Notes under the pieces: model-generated | Told to the model about the DNA's origin: nothing | Database searches by the model: none | What the model saw: the letters and a program-made list of their open reading frames with translations, nothing else | Shown here: positions 17,876 through 26,630 of the stretch, one piece after another | Layout: each line of letters begins with the position of its first letter | How positions within the stretch are numbered: the stretch's first letter is position 1 | Assembly: GCA_965250215.1 (NCBI GenBank) | Contig: CBDFNN010000004.1 | Coordinates: 3,472,001-3,536,000 of the forward strand | Length of the DNA: 64,000 bases | DNA from: CBDFNN01 sp965250215 | Lineage (GTDB): Bacteria > Bacteroidota > Rhodothermia > Rhodothermales > DATKEJ01 | Reading direction: 5' to 3' | Program-made: the position numbers and the translations under genes

Positions 17876-19132
17876 TTGTTCCAAAATAGCTCGCGCCTTT
17901 CTTTTCTTGGTCTTTCTATATTATTCTCTTTTCTAAGTGTGGTGATTGGATGTGACTCCAACTCTCCCGATGAAATGAATCTTGAGTTTCAGGTAACAAG
18001 GAATTCCAGCGCTCTCTCCAATCCAAGCGGTCCCTACAATATCGGCACTATCGAAATGGAATTGGTTGATTCATCACGACCAGACCTTTATCGAAATGCA
18101 GGAGATCGAAGGCTCATGGTACAATTCTGGTATCCAACAAAAGACGACACGAGCTCTGGATTCGCTCCCTATATGCATCCGAACATAGTCGAGCTCTTTA
18201 GTCTCTTTCAGGACTATACAGATCCCCAAACTATGATCTCTTTTGTGAGCAATATGGGGACCAACGCTATTCAGTCGGCTTCTATCAATACGGATGATAA
18301 ATTGCCGGTTGTCTTCTTCTCTCACGGTTTTACTGGGACAAGAAACTTGTACTCGACTATCATTGAGGATTTGGCTAGTCGCGGCTATATGGTAATAGGT
18401 ATTGATCACTCCTTTGGAGCATTCGCTACCGTATTTCCTGACGGAAGTTTAATCCTTGCGTCGGCAACCCAACCCACTTTCCCGGAACTCGTTAGCATAT
18501 GGACTGATGACGTGATTTTCGTTTTGGACAAAGTCCAGAACGATGAACTCGGTGATACCTTTGGAATATCTTCGTCGGTTGACGTGAACCAAGTTGCTAT
18601 GATCGGCCACTCCACGGGTGGATCTGCCGCCGCAGAACTTGCGGTGAAAGATGCTCGACTTGATGCTGGCATAAGTTTAGATGCACCACAAGCAGGTGCT
18701 CCACTAACCAACACTATATCCCAACCGTTTTTTCTCTTCTTTGATGATGATTCCCAGTACTACGATACTCAAGTTCAGGCTAATCTCCAGGGACCTGCTT
18801 TCGAGATGATCATCAACCAGACATCTCACTACTCCTTTACTGATTTACCATTACTTCTAAAAAGAGCAGGGATCGCTCCAGCCGCTTCAGGAGTCTGGGA
18901 TAGACCTCCGGGATTTATCGATGGCGACAGAAACCTTGAAATACAGCTGAGCTATACAAATTCCTTCATTGACAAATTTCTCCTTTCTCAGGGAGGTGAT
19001 CTCCTTTCTGGTCCATCTCCTGATTTCACAGATGTGAGTTTCACGGTATTAAATGCAGCAACAGCGGTACACGAAAATCCTAGAAGCTTTGAGTTCGAAA
19101 TACCAAAAATACTCCCAACTCCTTATAGATAA
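17876..19132 (+). CDS. Lipoprotein alpha/beta-hydrolase, PAF-acetylhydrolase-like
   Basis: A 418-residue protein starting at TTG 17876; no ATG or GTG could include the leader. The signal is LGLSILFSFLSVVIGC, with the lipobox Cys at about residue 26. The mature part resembles platelet-activating-factor acetylhydrolase/dienelactone-hydrolase enzymes: MVQFWYPTKDD, VVFFSHGFTGTRNLY (oxyanion region), GIDHSFGAF, and the nucleophile elbow MIGHSTGGSAAAE. A late SHYSFTDLP segment probably supplies the catalytic His. It should be lipid-anchored in the periplasm and hydrolyse ester or lipid substrates. The stop overlaps the fxsA start by one base (TAATG), so the two are translationally coupled. Confidence 0.87.
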   Translation: MFQNSSRLSFLGLSILFSFLSVVIGCDSNSPDEMNLEFQVTRNSSALSNPSGPYNIGTIEMELVDSSRPDLYRNAGDRRLMVQFWYPTKDDTSSGFAPYMHPNIVELFSLFQDYTDPQTMISFVSNMGTNAIQSASINTDDKLPVVFFSHGFTGTRNLYSTIIEDLASRGYMVIGIDHSFGAFATVFPDGSLILASATQPTFPELVSIWTDDVIFVLDKVQNDELGDTFGISSSVDVNQVAMIGHSTGGSAAAELAVKDARLDAGISLDAPQAGAPLTNTISQPFFLFFDDDSQYYDTQVQANLQGPAFEMIINQTSHYSFTDLPLLLKRAGIAPAASGVWDRPPGFIDGDRNLEIQLSYTNSFIDKFLLSQGGDLLSGPSPDFTDVSFTVLNAATAVHENPRSFEFEIPKILPTPYR

Positions 19133-19626
19133 TGGGAAAACTATTCCTTCTCTTTGCGATTGTACCGGTGGCCGAGATCGCTCTGTTGATTAAAATCAGC
19201 GAACGATTGGGCGGCCTAAATACTTTCGCAATCGTCATTGTAACAGCCCTCATAGGATCCTTTCTGGCTAAAAGTCAGGGATTTTCGATTCTAAACAGTA
19301 TCCGGTCGAAGCTTTCCAGTGCCCAAATTCCAACAGACGAACTTGTCGATGGTGGAATTGTCCTTGTGTGCGCAGCTCTCTTATTGACACCCGGTATCCT
19401 TACAGATATAGTCGGCTTCCTCGGGCTCATACCCCTAACTCGTCTACCCATTCGACGTTATCTCAAATCTCGATTTTCGGAAAGATTAGCCGTTAATACA
19501 TTTCAATCTCCTCAGGCAGAAGGCCCGACGACTTGGAACGAAGTGAACACAGAACAGCCTCAAGTAGGTGGAAAGGACATTTCAGATCTAGTCCAATCTC
19601 GCCCGGCTACCGACTCATCCGAGTAA
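19132..19626 (+). CDS. fxsA: FxsA-family membrane protein
   Basis: A 164-residue integral membrane protein. The N-terminus (LFLLFAIVPVAEIALLIKISERLGG) and the following hydrophobic segments, including the VCAALLLTPGILTDIVGFLGLIP stretch near 80-102, are diagnostic of FxsA, whose E. coli homologue was named for an effect on phage T7 exclusion in F-plasmid cells. The cytoplasmic tail after about residue 120 is polar and unconserved. Cellular role is not established. ATG 19132 overlaps the TAA of the upstream hydrolase gene. Its last 20 bases overlap the 3' end of an antisense gene remnant. Confidence 0.92.
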   Translation: MGKLFLLFAIVPVAEIALLIKISERLGGLNTFAIVIVTALIGSFLAKSQGFSILNSIRSKLSSAQIPTDELVDGGIVLVCAALLLTPGILTDIVGFLGLIPLTRLPIRRYLKSRFSERLAVNTFQSPQAEGPTTWNEVNTEQPQVGGKDISDLVQSRPATDSSE

Positions 19627-19801
19627 TGCCTGGAAAACATGTAGGTGTGTTCTTGGCGTATTCCTCATAACCCTCTTTCGCCGATTCCAACTCCCTCTCG
19701 AGCATCGTGACTCCGGATACTTTTAGCAGTGGAAATGTTATCAAGATTGGAGACAGTACCACCCAATACAATAGACGTGAGAATGAAACCGGACAAGATG
19801 C
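19607..19801 (-). pseudogene. C-terminal remnant of a DUF1295 (steroid 5-alpha-reductase-like) membrane protein
   Basis: Read on the minus strand, this stretch encodes SRLLYWVVLSPILITF, PLLKVSGVTMLEREL and GYEEYAKNTPTCFPG and then a stop. That is the conserved end of DUF1295/steroid-5-alpha-reductase-family proteins, which carry a final hydrophobic helix, a VSGV-LLE motif and a GY.EY..T..F.P tail. No start codon or upstream three-quarters of the gene exists: the frame is closed by a stop inside a 20-bp palindrome, and the adjoining DNA belongs to the yigZ gene. It overlaps the 3' end of fxsA. The reading frame itself is undamaged, so truncation may be recent. Family identity is by eye. Confidence 0.7.
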
Positions 19802-19814
19802 TAATTAGCATCTT
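19795..19814. repeat. Perfect 20-bp palindrome
   Basis: AAGATGCTAATTAGCATCTT reads the same on both strands. It lies exactly where the DUF1295 remnant loses its upstream coding sequence, between two converted neighbours. It could be a deletion scar, an operator or a cruciform; there is no flanking T tract to make it an intrinsic terminator. Confidence 0.6.
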
Positions 19815-19848
19815 CGAATCTCAGAGATCTATCGCCGATTTCTTTCAC

Positions 19849-20481
19849 CTATTCAAAAGCCTCACCCAGTTTATTCCAAACCAGTTTACCGGATAACGCA
19901 TTGTCTAATTCATGAACAAATTCTCCTTCCTTTGCTCTGGGCAGAGCCAAATCTAGAATTGTATTCTCTCCGTAAACTTCATTTAAAATGTCAGCATTCG
20001 ACTTGCTAAGCACACGTCTGACAATACTAGTGCTGGAGTAGGGGAAAACTATTTGCAGTCTTGATTTGACCTCCTTAGAAACAAGATCTATTTCGGATAT
20101 CAGTTTACGTGCGGCTGAGCCATATGCTCTAATAAGACCACCTTTTCCAAGCTTCGTCCCTCCAAAATATCTGACTACAACAACTAGGGCGTTTTGGAGA
20201 TCGCGAGATTCCATTTGTTTTAGGATTGGAATTCCTGCTGTCGCGGTTGGTTCACCGTCATCAGACGACTGATGGATCACCGGATCGGCCTGAATCCGGA
20301 ATGCAAAACAGTGGTGAGATGCATCGGAATAATTTCGCCGAACTTGATCAAGTTTGACTTTTGCATCTTCTCGCGACTTTACAGGGTATACGAGCGCAAT
20401 AAACCTTGAGCCCTTAATCTTGGGGATCTCAAAAGTAGATGGTTTTCGAATTGTGTTATAGTGATTCCGAGATTCGCCCAT
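19849..20481 (-). CDS. YigZ/IMPACT-family protein (UPF0029)
   Basis: A 210-residue cytoplasmic protein of the YigZ/IMPACT family. KGSRFIALVYPVKSREDA near residues 22-39 opens the domain, followed by ASHHCFAFRI, the signature SDDGEPTATAGIPIL near 73-87 and VVVVRYFGGTKLGKGGLIRAY near 98-118. The C-terminal ~65 residues match the YigZ dimerisation region. Members are related to the yeast/human IMPACT translation regulator; the bacterial function is uncertain, though nucleic-acid binding has been proposed. It is 12 bp downstream of exbD and probably the last gene of the exbB-exbD unit. Confidence 0.92.
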   Translation of the reverse strand: MGESRNHYNTIRKPSTFEIPKIKGSRFIALVYPVKSREDAKVKLDQVRRNYSDASHHCFAFRIQADPVIHQSSDDGEPTATAGIPILKQMESRDLQNALVVVVRYFGGTKLGKGGLIRAYGSAARKLISEIDLVSKEVKSRLQIVFPYSSTSIVRRVLSKSNADILNEVYGENTILDLALPRAKEGEFVHELDNALSGKLVWNKLGEAFE

Positions 20482-20493
20482 ATGGGACCTCGA

Positions 20494-20907
20494 CTACCGC
20501 CTGCCGCTTTCTCTCTCTGTGGCCATCAAGACGCGCATATTTAGAGCCTTTGCAACATTTGCAACAGTAGCAAACTGACCGACTGTCGCGTCCTCATCCG
20601 CTCGTAGGAGTAAAACAGGAGATTCTGATTCTGCCTCGCGAATTCTAGTAAGAAGCTGATCTTTGTCTGCTGGTTCACCTTGCACGAAGTAGTTACCTTC
20701 GTCCGTAATCGTAACTCTTACAAATTGTTGATCAATAGTGGCCCCTGTCTCTGCCTTAGGTAGGCTCACTTGGATTCCAAACTGCGTCACAAATGACGAG
20801 GTGAGAATAAAGAATATCAGGAGTAGCAAAATAATATCAGCAAGACCACTCATGCTGAAAGCCGACAAAGGTTTAAGTTCAGACCCGAAATCAAATGAAT
20901 TTGCCAT
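20494..20907 (-). CDS. exbD: ExbD/TolR-family biopolymer transport protein
   Basis: A 137-residue protein with a short cytoplasmic N-terminus, one transmembrane helix at about 20-42 (SGLADIILLLLIFFILTSSF, with the conserved Asp25 in the membrane that carries protons) and a periplasmic domain. It partners the ExbB/TolQ-like protein encoded nine bases upstream. Together they use the proton-motive force to energise TonB or Tol complexes across the envelope. Which of the two systems it serves is not clear from sequence; a tonB gene lies at 34 kb and TPR/SPOR envelope genes lie next door. Confidence 0.93.
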   Translation of the reverse strand: MANSFDFGSELKPLSAFSMSGLADIILLLLIFFILTSSFVTQFGIQVSLPKAETGATIDQQFVRVTITDEGNYFVQGEPADKDQLLTRIREAESESPVLLLRADEDATVGQFATVANVAKALNMRVLMATERESGRR

Positions 20908-20916
20908 TTCTCTGTC

Positions 20917-21618
20917 CTATCGATTTGAAGGATTGACAGGCTCTTGCAGCAAATCAATAAAGTCAGAGGCTGTAGTCTCCATTTCATTGATAACTCGGCT
21001 CACGCGATTCAATACAAAGTTGTAGGCAAAGTAGGCTAAAATTCCTACAAGCAATCCGGCGGCGGTCGTGACCAAGGCTTCCCAAATTCCTCCTGCAAGT
21101 ATACTTGGGTTAACGTTCCCCTGCAGATTCTGAATCTGTTGGAAGGCTTTTATCATTCCGATCACTGTTCCCAGGAAACCAAGCATTGGAGCTACTGCTG
21201 CGATCGTAGCCATAATGTCAGTTCTCTTCATTAACTGAAAAGCCTCATATTTACCAGCTGCAGAAATCGTCTCTCGAATCTCAGAGATAGGTCTTCCAAG
21301 TCGTTCAAGTCCTCTAGCAATCATCCTTGTGATTGGAGTATTCTGACTCTCACAGAATCCTCTCGCTCCACCAAGGTCTCCATGTTGAACATATTGACTA
21401 ATGCGATCCATTCCCGAAGCTCTTGAAGATTTCCGAAGAGTGAACAAGCGCTCAACAAATATGGCGATTAGAATGAGAGAAAGGACGATGATCGGGATCA
21501 TCACCCAACCTCCTTTTGTGAGAACCTCTAGTAGGCTTAGCTCATCGGCGGCTAGAAGCTCTGATCCAAGGCTTAAAGAATCTTGCGGGATTACTTGGGG
21601 AAACGAAATTGCGATCAT
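20917..21618 (-). CDS. exbB: ExbB/TolQ/MotA-family proton channel
   Basis: A 233-residue inner-membrane protein. The first membrane segment (MIPIIVLSLILIAIFVERLF) is at about 38-57, and the conserved MotA/TolQ/ExbB core follows: MATIAAVAPMLGFLGTVIGM near 136-155 and GGIWEALVTTAAGLLVGI near 176-193. It forms the pentameric stator channel with ExbD. The ATG at 21618 lies only 24 bases after a strong minus-strand terminator that ends the preceding SPOR gene, so exbB-exbD-yigZ should have its own promoter within or before that short gap. Confidence 0.94.
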   Translation of the reverse strand: MIAISFPQVIPQDSLSLGSELLAADELSLLEVLTKGGWVMIPIIVLSLILIAIFVERLFTLRKSSRASGMDRISQYVQHGDLGGARGFCESQNTPITRMIARGLERLGRPISEIRETISAAGKYEAFQLMKRTDIMATIAAVAPMLGFLGTVIGMIKAFQQIQNLQGNVNPSILAGGIWEALVTTAAGLLVGILAYFAYNFVLNRVSRVINEMETTASDFIDLLQEPVNPSNR

Positions 21619-21642
21619 TCGAAGCTATTGAACGATTATCTT

Positions 21643-21685
21643 AAAAAAAAAGGTGACATTCTCTGTGCATACAGAAAATGCCACC
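21643..21685 (-). terminator. Strong intrinsic terminator after the SPOR gene
   Basis: On the minus strand a 15-bp stem (21685-21671 with 21666-21652, two G-U wobbles, tetraloop ATGC) is followed directly by nine T residues at 21651-21643. This is a textbook Rho-independent terminator. It separates the TPR/barrel/SPOR genes from exbB. Confidence 0.9.
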
Positions 21686-21742
21686 CTAAGTTTTATAAGT
21701 GCCGCAATTAAAGACGATTACGACTCCGCTTCGCGAGATCTT

Positions 21743-22480
21743 CTAATTGATCTCGTATAACCAAGACTCTGAAGAGAATACCGATGGTAAATCTTCCTTT
21801 GCTTTTAATGCTTTTCGATAGCCAGTAAAGGTTGTGGCCCAAGCAAGACGGACTCTTTTTCCTTTGGACGTGTTTTTAGCGAATCGTAAAACCTTGACTC
21901 CGCTTTTTAGAAACTCGGCTGTTTTTAAATCGGCTTCATTCTCATTTGCTGCTGAATAGACTATCCAAACATACTTCCGAGGAGATTTCGCCTTTGTTTC
22001 TTGCGTGCTTGCAACAATACTTGGTTGCTCGCTGCTCCTCTTTGCTGTCGAGTTTTTCGAAGAAATCTTGTTGGAAACGAGAAGTGCTTTCTGATCAACG
22101 GAGTCTAATTTCAGATTTTCATCTCTAGAGCTAGGTTCTTGTTCTTTTTCTCGCGAATCAACTAGAATTTCTGCGGCCTTATCTGGATCTTGATTCTCCA
22201 GCTCAGTTTTCTGAATGGCAGCAGCAAGTATTACAGCATCCGGACTCGCTCCAGACGAAGCAAATGATTGCCAAATAAACGCACCTGTAATCAGGGGAAC
22301 GACAACAAGAGCGGAAATAAGAATCATCCTAAAAGACGACTTTGTTTCTTTCCTACTGGGGCCCTTCTTGCCTCGACGTGAAGTAGCTAACTGTTTCTTA
22401 CGAATCGAGTCGTCGGTCGCTTCAAAAACGAAGGCCTCCTTAACTCGACCGTACTTATTTAAGCCGTCCTGAGCTTCCAT
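21743..22480 (-). CDS. Single-pass membrane protein with C-terminal SPOR-like domain
   Basis: A 245-residue protein from ATG 22480 (a TTG eight codons earlier is possible). It has a basic, Lys/Arg/Ser-rich cytoplasmic part, one transmembrane helix at about 54-73 (MILISALVVVPLITGAFIWQ), a charged periplasmic linker and a C-terminal ~75-residue SPOR-like fold (YVWIVYSAANENEADLKTAE, later VRLAWATTFTGYRKALKAK). SPOR domains bind denuded peptidoglycan glycan strands, typically at division sites. The next gene upstream encodes another SPOR protein, and the two C-terminal domains look homologous. It ends at a strong terminator. Confidence 0.8.
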   Translation of the reverse strand: MEAQDGLNKYGRVKEAFVFEATDDSIRKKQLATSRRGKKGPSRKETKSSFRMILISALVVVPLITGAFIWQSFASSGASPDAVILAAAIQKTELENQDPDKAAEILVDSREKEQEPSSRDENLKLDSVDQKALLVSNKISSKNSTAKRSSEQPSIVASTQETKAKSPRKYVWIVYSAANENEADLKTAEFLKSGVKVLRFAKNTSKGKRVRLAWATTFTGYRKALKAKEDLPSVFSSESWLYEIN

Positions 22481-22637
22481 GAGTAAACGATATGGTGACT
22501 GCAATTAATCAAACAGTCGGGTGGTGGGTCAAGGCTCTAGTATATCTGCGACGAAATTAATCAAAGCCTCTTACAATCATAATAATAAGAATATATGGCA
22601 ATTTCGTTCCTTGTACGAGAATCTTACTTCGGACCAA

Positions 22638-24767
22638 CTAGGGGCTTGACTGGCTGGAATTAAAACTATCTTCAAGCTTATCCACCCAAGTTCCTTGTAT
22701 TCCATAGGGCAAGGCATTGTCAGCCTCAGTGGCCTCATTATAGCTATTGAATCTGCCGAAAGAAATCCGATAAGTATCCAAGCCGCCTAATCGAACTTTA
22801 ATGATATCATTCTTGAAATCGAGGCTATTGTAGTAGTCTGATTTGAGTTGTGCATCCCTAAGTTCATTAGTTGAATATAGTATCCAAGTAAACTTCCCTC
22901 TATCAAGATCTAGCATCGAGGCTGGATCGCTATAATCAATGATCCTTGGGAAATCTCTTGGGGCTCCTTCAATCGTACTTATCGTTTGGGTGCTAGCCTC
23001 CAAAACTTCCTGATTCTCGATTTGGCTTGCAGTGGCATCGGCACCGTTCCTATTAATCATCCACCAGAAAAAGCTGAGAACAGCGGCCGTAAATATGACT
23101 CCTACCAAGGAGAAAAGCATTCGTCTTTTTCTTCGTTCCGCCCTTTCAATTCTGGCGGCCGCTCTTCTTTCACGAATTTCTGAATCTCCCTTTTCCGCAA
23201 ATTCTTTGCTGGTCTTCTTTATTTTATTGGGAAATGGTGCTGACGAACCTTTCGTCTCCTTTATCCAAGATGGCTCGTTACTATCTACTCCAGACACTTT
23301 AGCGGTGAGATCCTCTAGGTCTGGTAAGGTATCAGGAATTTCATTGGTCTCCGTCAATTCCGGAACCTTGTTTATTGGCTCCTCGAATCCTGTCTTTTCG
23401 ACGAACTGCTCAAGTTCTCCTGACTCGGCCTCTTTTTCAGTCTGCGCAAGAATATCTTTGAGGGTTGCAGCAGCATTTCCTTCCGCTTCCGGAACGATGG
23501 CATTGTGGTTCTTCTCATCACTCACATCTGCGAAATCAGTTTCAACTCCACCTCCAAAACTGTCCTCTTGATCGTTGAAGTCATCGCCAGTGTCAAAGCC
23601 TGGTCCTGGGCTTGAGGAATCTCCCATGAATCCTTCAGTCTGAATACTGCTAGATCGCTCGCTGGAATCATCTTTGACTGGAAATTCGCCGGCTGTACCA
23701 TCAACAACGGGTATTTCAATCTCCTCCTCAGCCTCATCGAAAATCACAACAATTGCATCGTCTTCCTCTACCAGATCCGTGTTTTTCTCTGCTGGGTCCT
23801 CGACCTTCTTGTCTAACCATTCAATAACTTCGTCCGAAATTTTCGGCTCACCTAGATCGATACCGCTCGCTATTATTTCTGTAATCGTCCCCGACACTTC
23901 TGTTTTGGACTCAGAAATCTCTGTTCCTTCAAGGGATTGAAGATCCTGTTTCCTTTCTTCGGCCAACATTTCTTCGACTTTCGGACTAGTATCTTCGACC
24001 CCGATAATCTCAGTTGTTGCTGAAAGGTCTTCCGTATCCGAGAACACACTTCTCACTTCGGATTCAGGTTGGAGGATATGAGTCTCCGCATCCTCGATTA
24101 TGTGTGTGTCGGTTAGCAGTTCTGTGTCTGCAAGAGTTTCTACCTCACTAGCAACTTCGTCCGATATTGTCTGCCCAATAAGGACATCTTTGACTCCTGC
24201 TTTTGGATCATTCCTTTCCGGAAGCTCCGCACTTAAATCGGACGTCTGAACAGCCTCAATGGCCGGCTCTTGTTTAAGGTTTTCCGTTTTTTCGGATCCA
24301 CTTTTTTCCGAGGAGAATTCTTCCTCAGTATGGGTCTCAATCTCAGACCCGAATTCAACAATTTCAGCCTCATCTTCAGTTAGAAGCTCCGCGATTCCTG
24401 TTCCATTTCCCGTCTCTTCGCCCTCTTTTTCAAGATCGAAATCTTCGGAAATAATCTCTGTTTGCTGCCCTTTGAGAGAATTCTCATTTGAATCGAAAGA
24501 AAATTCTTCTCTTTTGACATGACTTCGAGCCAGATCACCAGAATCGTAGCTGACGATGTCAAGGCCTTCAAAATCTGCATTGACAAATGAATTCAATTCG
24601 TCTGCAGCTACGAACCTTATGCCATCTTGGCTTTTACGAAAGGCGCCAAGCCCTTTTATTTTGACAGAATTTGTACTCTCAAGGACTCTATTTATTGAAG
24701 AGCCTAGGGAGTCCAGCAAGGCATTGGCCTCCTTGTCGGTAAGGTCTGACGTGACTTCGGAATTCAT
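22638..24767 (-). CDS. HU-like domain + acidic linker + transmembrane helix + SPOR domain protein
   Basis: A 709-residue protein starting at ATG 24767 (TTG 24809 also in frame). Residues 1-85 resemble the CCDC81/HU-like DNA-binding domain of Bacteroidota SPOR proteins (SSINRVLESTNSVKIKGLGAF, then GIRFVAADELNSFVN). A roughly 450-residue acidic, Glu/Ser/Thr-rich disordered region follows, then a basic stretch (ERRAAARIERAERRKRRM), one transmembrane helix (FSLVGVIFTAAVLSFFWWMI) and a periplasmic SPOR domain (FTWILYSTNELRDAQLKSDY ... ISFGRFNSYNEATEADNAL). The order places HU inside and SPOR outside, tethering DNA or another partner to peptidoglycan at the septum; this is inference from domains. 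It lies between the barrel gene and the second SPOR gene. Confidence 0.87.
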   Translation of the reverse strand: MNSEVTSDLTDKEANALLDSLGSSINRVLESTNSVKIKGLGAFRKSQDGIRFVAADELNSFVNADFEGLDIVSYDSGDLARSHVKREEFSFDSNENSLKGQQTEIISEDFDLEKEGEETGNGTGIAELLTEDEAEIVEFGSEIETHTEEEFSSEKSGSEKTENLKQEPAIEAVQTSDLSAELPERNDPKAGVKDVLIGQTISDEVASEVETLADTELLTDTHIIEDAETHILQPESEVRSVFSDTEDLSATTEIIGVEDTSPKVEEMLAEERKQDLQSLEGTEISESKTEVSGTITEIIASGIDLGEPKISDEVIEWLDKKVEDPAEKNTDLVEEDDAIVVIFDEAEEEIEIPVVDGTAGEFPVKDDSSERSSSIQTEGFMGDSSSPGPGFDTGDDFNDQEDSFGGGVETDFADVSDEKNHNAIVPEAEGNAAATLKDILAQTEKEAESGELEQFVEKTGFEEPINKVPELTETNEIPDTLPDLEDLTAKVSGVDSNEPSWIKETKGSSAPFPNKIKKTSKEFAEKGDSEIRERRAAARIERAERRKRRMLFSLVGVIFTAAVLSFFWWMINRNGADATASQIENQEVLEASTQTISTIEGAPRDFPRIIDYSDPASMLDLDRGKFTWILYSTNELRDAQLKSDYYNSLDFKNDIIKVRLGGLDTYRISFGRFNSYNEATEADNALPYGIQGTWVDKLEDSFNSSQSSP

Positions 24768-24848
24768 TGTTGGTGTACTGCCTCTGTTCTTTAGGGAGAA
24801 TCCAAACAAAATAAGACAAAACGATTTCTAAAGACAGCCTTTGAGGCC

Positions 24849-26630
24849 CTACCAACGCAATTTTACTCCTCCGTAGAGATCAAATGTTGGTTCAAAGTAA
24901 CCTGACCAATACTCATTGTCCGAGCTAGACAGATTCTTTGCTGAAAGATAGAAGCCTAGATTTCTAGAAAAAAAGTATGAGCTTTCAACTCCTAAATTTA
25001 TGAAACCGGAAAGTTCGACTCCTTGATTCACTTCTGTATTTGTCATCCTTTTGCCAACATACGAACCTAGTAAAGAAACGTGACCCTTGCTCTCATCAAA
25101 AACCCAGGACAATCGAGAAACCGCCGACATATTTGGAAAATATGGAATGTCATCACTTATTCGATATTCGACATTTGCATTCAGTGACAGTGAGCCCGTC
25201 ATGAAAGCGGTCAGTTCTGTTCCTAGCTTACCGACATCAGAATTCTCCACATAAAGCACGCTTGGACTAAAGGGCTCAAGCAAAACACCCGAACCAGTCG
25301 AACTGACGTAGGTTTGAAGATTGTTGACTCTCTCGAATCCACCGTAAAAATTGAGGGCGAATCGCTTACTGTAGAGATCGAGGCCAAGCACTGAATTTAT
25401 TATCGAATATTCGGCCTTGTGAATAGGTTCAGATTCTTGGTAAGGATTGATGCGATGCATTTCTCTAAGATCTGCGGACTTTATCCGAGGGATGTTTTTA
25501 AGATAAGCACGTGCCCGTGAGTTTGGGATCCAGTCAACGTTCAACACTGGAGCAATATTTCCTCCACTTACATTTTCTTCTGAGCTTGGGTCATCGATGT
25601 TGTCGAAATTGGCAAAACCTAGATAAGCAAGACCCAAACTTGCAGACAGGTCCTCACTATATTCACGTCGGAAGACTAGGTCAAAATTCAATACGGTATG
25701 ATCCTGTTTGATAAACTCGTCGCGATCAAATGCCAAACTTGAAGATGATGCGTGCATTGCGAAATCTCCAAGATCCGAAGCATAACCTAGATCCATGTCA
25801 AAGCTCAATTCCTTCTGTGCCCTCCGAAGACGAGGATCTTGCTCAAAATTTTCGCCTCGTGTTTTTGTTTGAATTCTTGTCCCCCCATATTTGAGACCCA
25901 CCGAATATGGAAAGGTCACTGCATAAGCGGACTCAAACTTTGCCCCCACATCCAAGCCTACAAGTTCTCGGTCTGGATAGGATAAAATACTAGTATCAAG
26001 TGCACCTACCCGCGGATATCCATTCAGGTCTAATCTATTGTATTGTCCCGTCGCATAAAGACTCCAGGTGTTTGCTCCTTGAACTCCATCCAGCGAGATT
26101 TTCCCAGAATTAAGGAAGTGGCCGATATCTCCTTTCGTAGTATCACTTGGGATGGCAAAATTCCGATAGCCAAAGTGATCACCATCAAAATTGAGACGAA
26201 TTGATTCTGAAAGAGCTAGAGATAGAGCCGCGCCAACATCGCTCGTCCCAAACCTTCCGTATCCAAGTCTGGTATAACCTTGGTACTCGACAGGAGAAAC
26301 GGCAAATTCGACGGCTGGGGGCTCCGGCTTTCTTAGAATTGATGCCGGTAGATCTGACCCACTCTGTTTGTAGTCCCCAACATAAGGCCGACGACCTGCA
26401 GGAACTTCAAATACGGGAGGTGGAGGATTGAAACCGGAAAGTGCCGGTCTTCTCAACTCAGGAAATTGAAATTCCAACTCTCCAAGAACCTCAACTTCTT
26501 TTGGAGCCAAGCTTGGCAGAAGAGTGTCAGCTGCAACAGATTGATTGTTCTGAGCAAGCCCAGAACCAGTAAGTGATAGAACGAACAACGTCGCCAGCAT
26601 CAGTGATTGAGTAGATCTTCTATTTATCAT
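24849..26630 (-). CDS. Outer-membrane beta-barrel protein (TonB-receptor-like) with Pro-rich N-terminus
   Basis: A 593-residue exported protein: signal peptide to about residue 26 (VLSLTGSGLAQ), a ~70-residue proline-rich segment (FNPPPPVFEVPAGRRPYVGD) and then repeated amphipathic strands with alternating aromatic residues up to the C-terminal Trp (DLYGGVKLRW), as for an outer-membrane porin or TonB-dependent-receptor barrel. A plug domain is not recognisable. Its ATG overlaps the TAA of the upstream TPR gene by one base (TAATG), indicating coupled translation and probably a physical partnership. Ligand is unknown. Confidence 0.82.
   Translation of the reverse strand: MINRRSTQSLMLATLFVLSLTGSGLAQNNQSVAADTLLPSLAPKEVEVLGELEFQFPELRRPALSGFNPPPPVFEVPAGRRPYVGDYKQSGSDLPASILRKPEPPAVEFAVSPVEYQGYTRLGYGRFGTSDVGAALSLALSESIRLNFDGDHFGYRNFAIPSDTTKGDIGHFLNSGKISLDGVQGANTWSLYATGQYNRLDLNGYPRVGALDTSILSYPDRELVGLDVGAKFESAYAVTFPYSVGLKYGGTRIQTKTRGENFEQDPRLRRAQKELSFDMDLGYASDLGDFAMHASSSSLAFDRDEFIKQDHTVLNFDLVFRREYSEDLSASLGLAYLGFANFDNIDDPSSEENVSGGNIAPVLNVDWIPNSRARAYLKNIPRIKSADLREMHRINPYQESEPIHKAEYSIINSVLGLDLYSKRFALNFYGGFERVNNLQTYVSSTGSGVLLEPFSPSVLYVENSDVGKLGTELTAFMTGSLSLNANVEYRISDDIPYFPNMSAVSRLSWVFDESKGHVSLLGSYVGKRMTNTEVNQGVELSGFINLGVESSYFFSRNLGFYLSAKNLSSSDNEYWSGYFEPTFDLYGGVKLRW

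Noticed and set aside
23032..23571. 179-codon open frame on the plus strand
   Set aside because: It is antisense to the acidic Glu/Ser-rich linker of the HU-SPOR gene; Ser/Leu-rich composition is the expected shadow of that repeat-like coding sequence, and no start context or domain is present.
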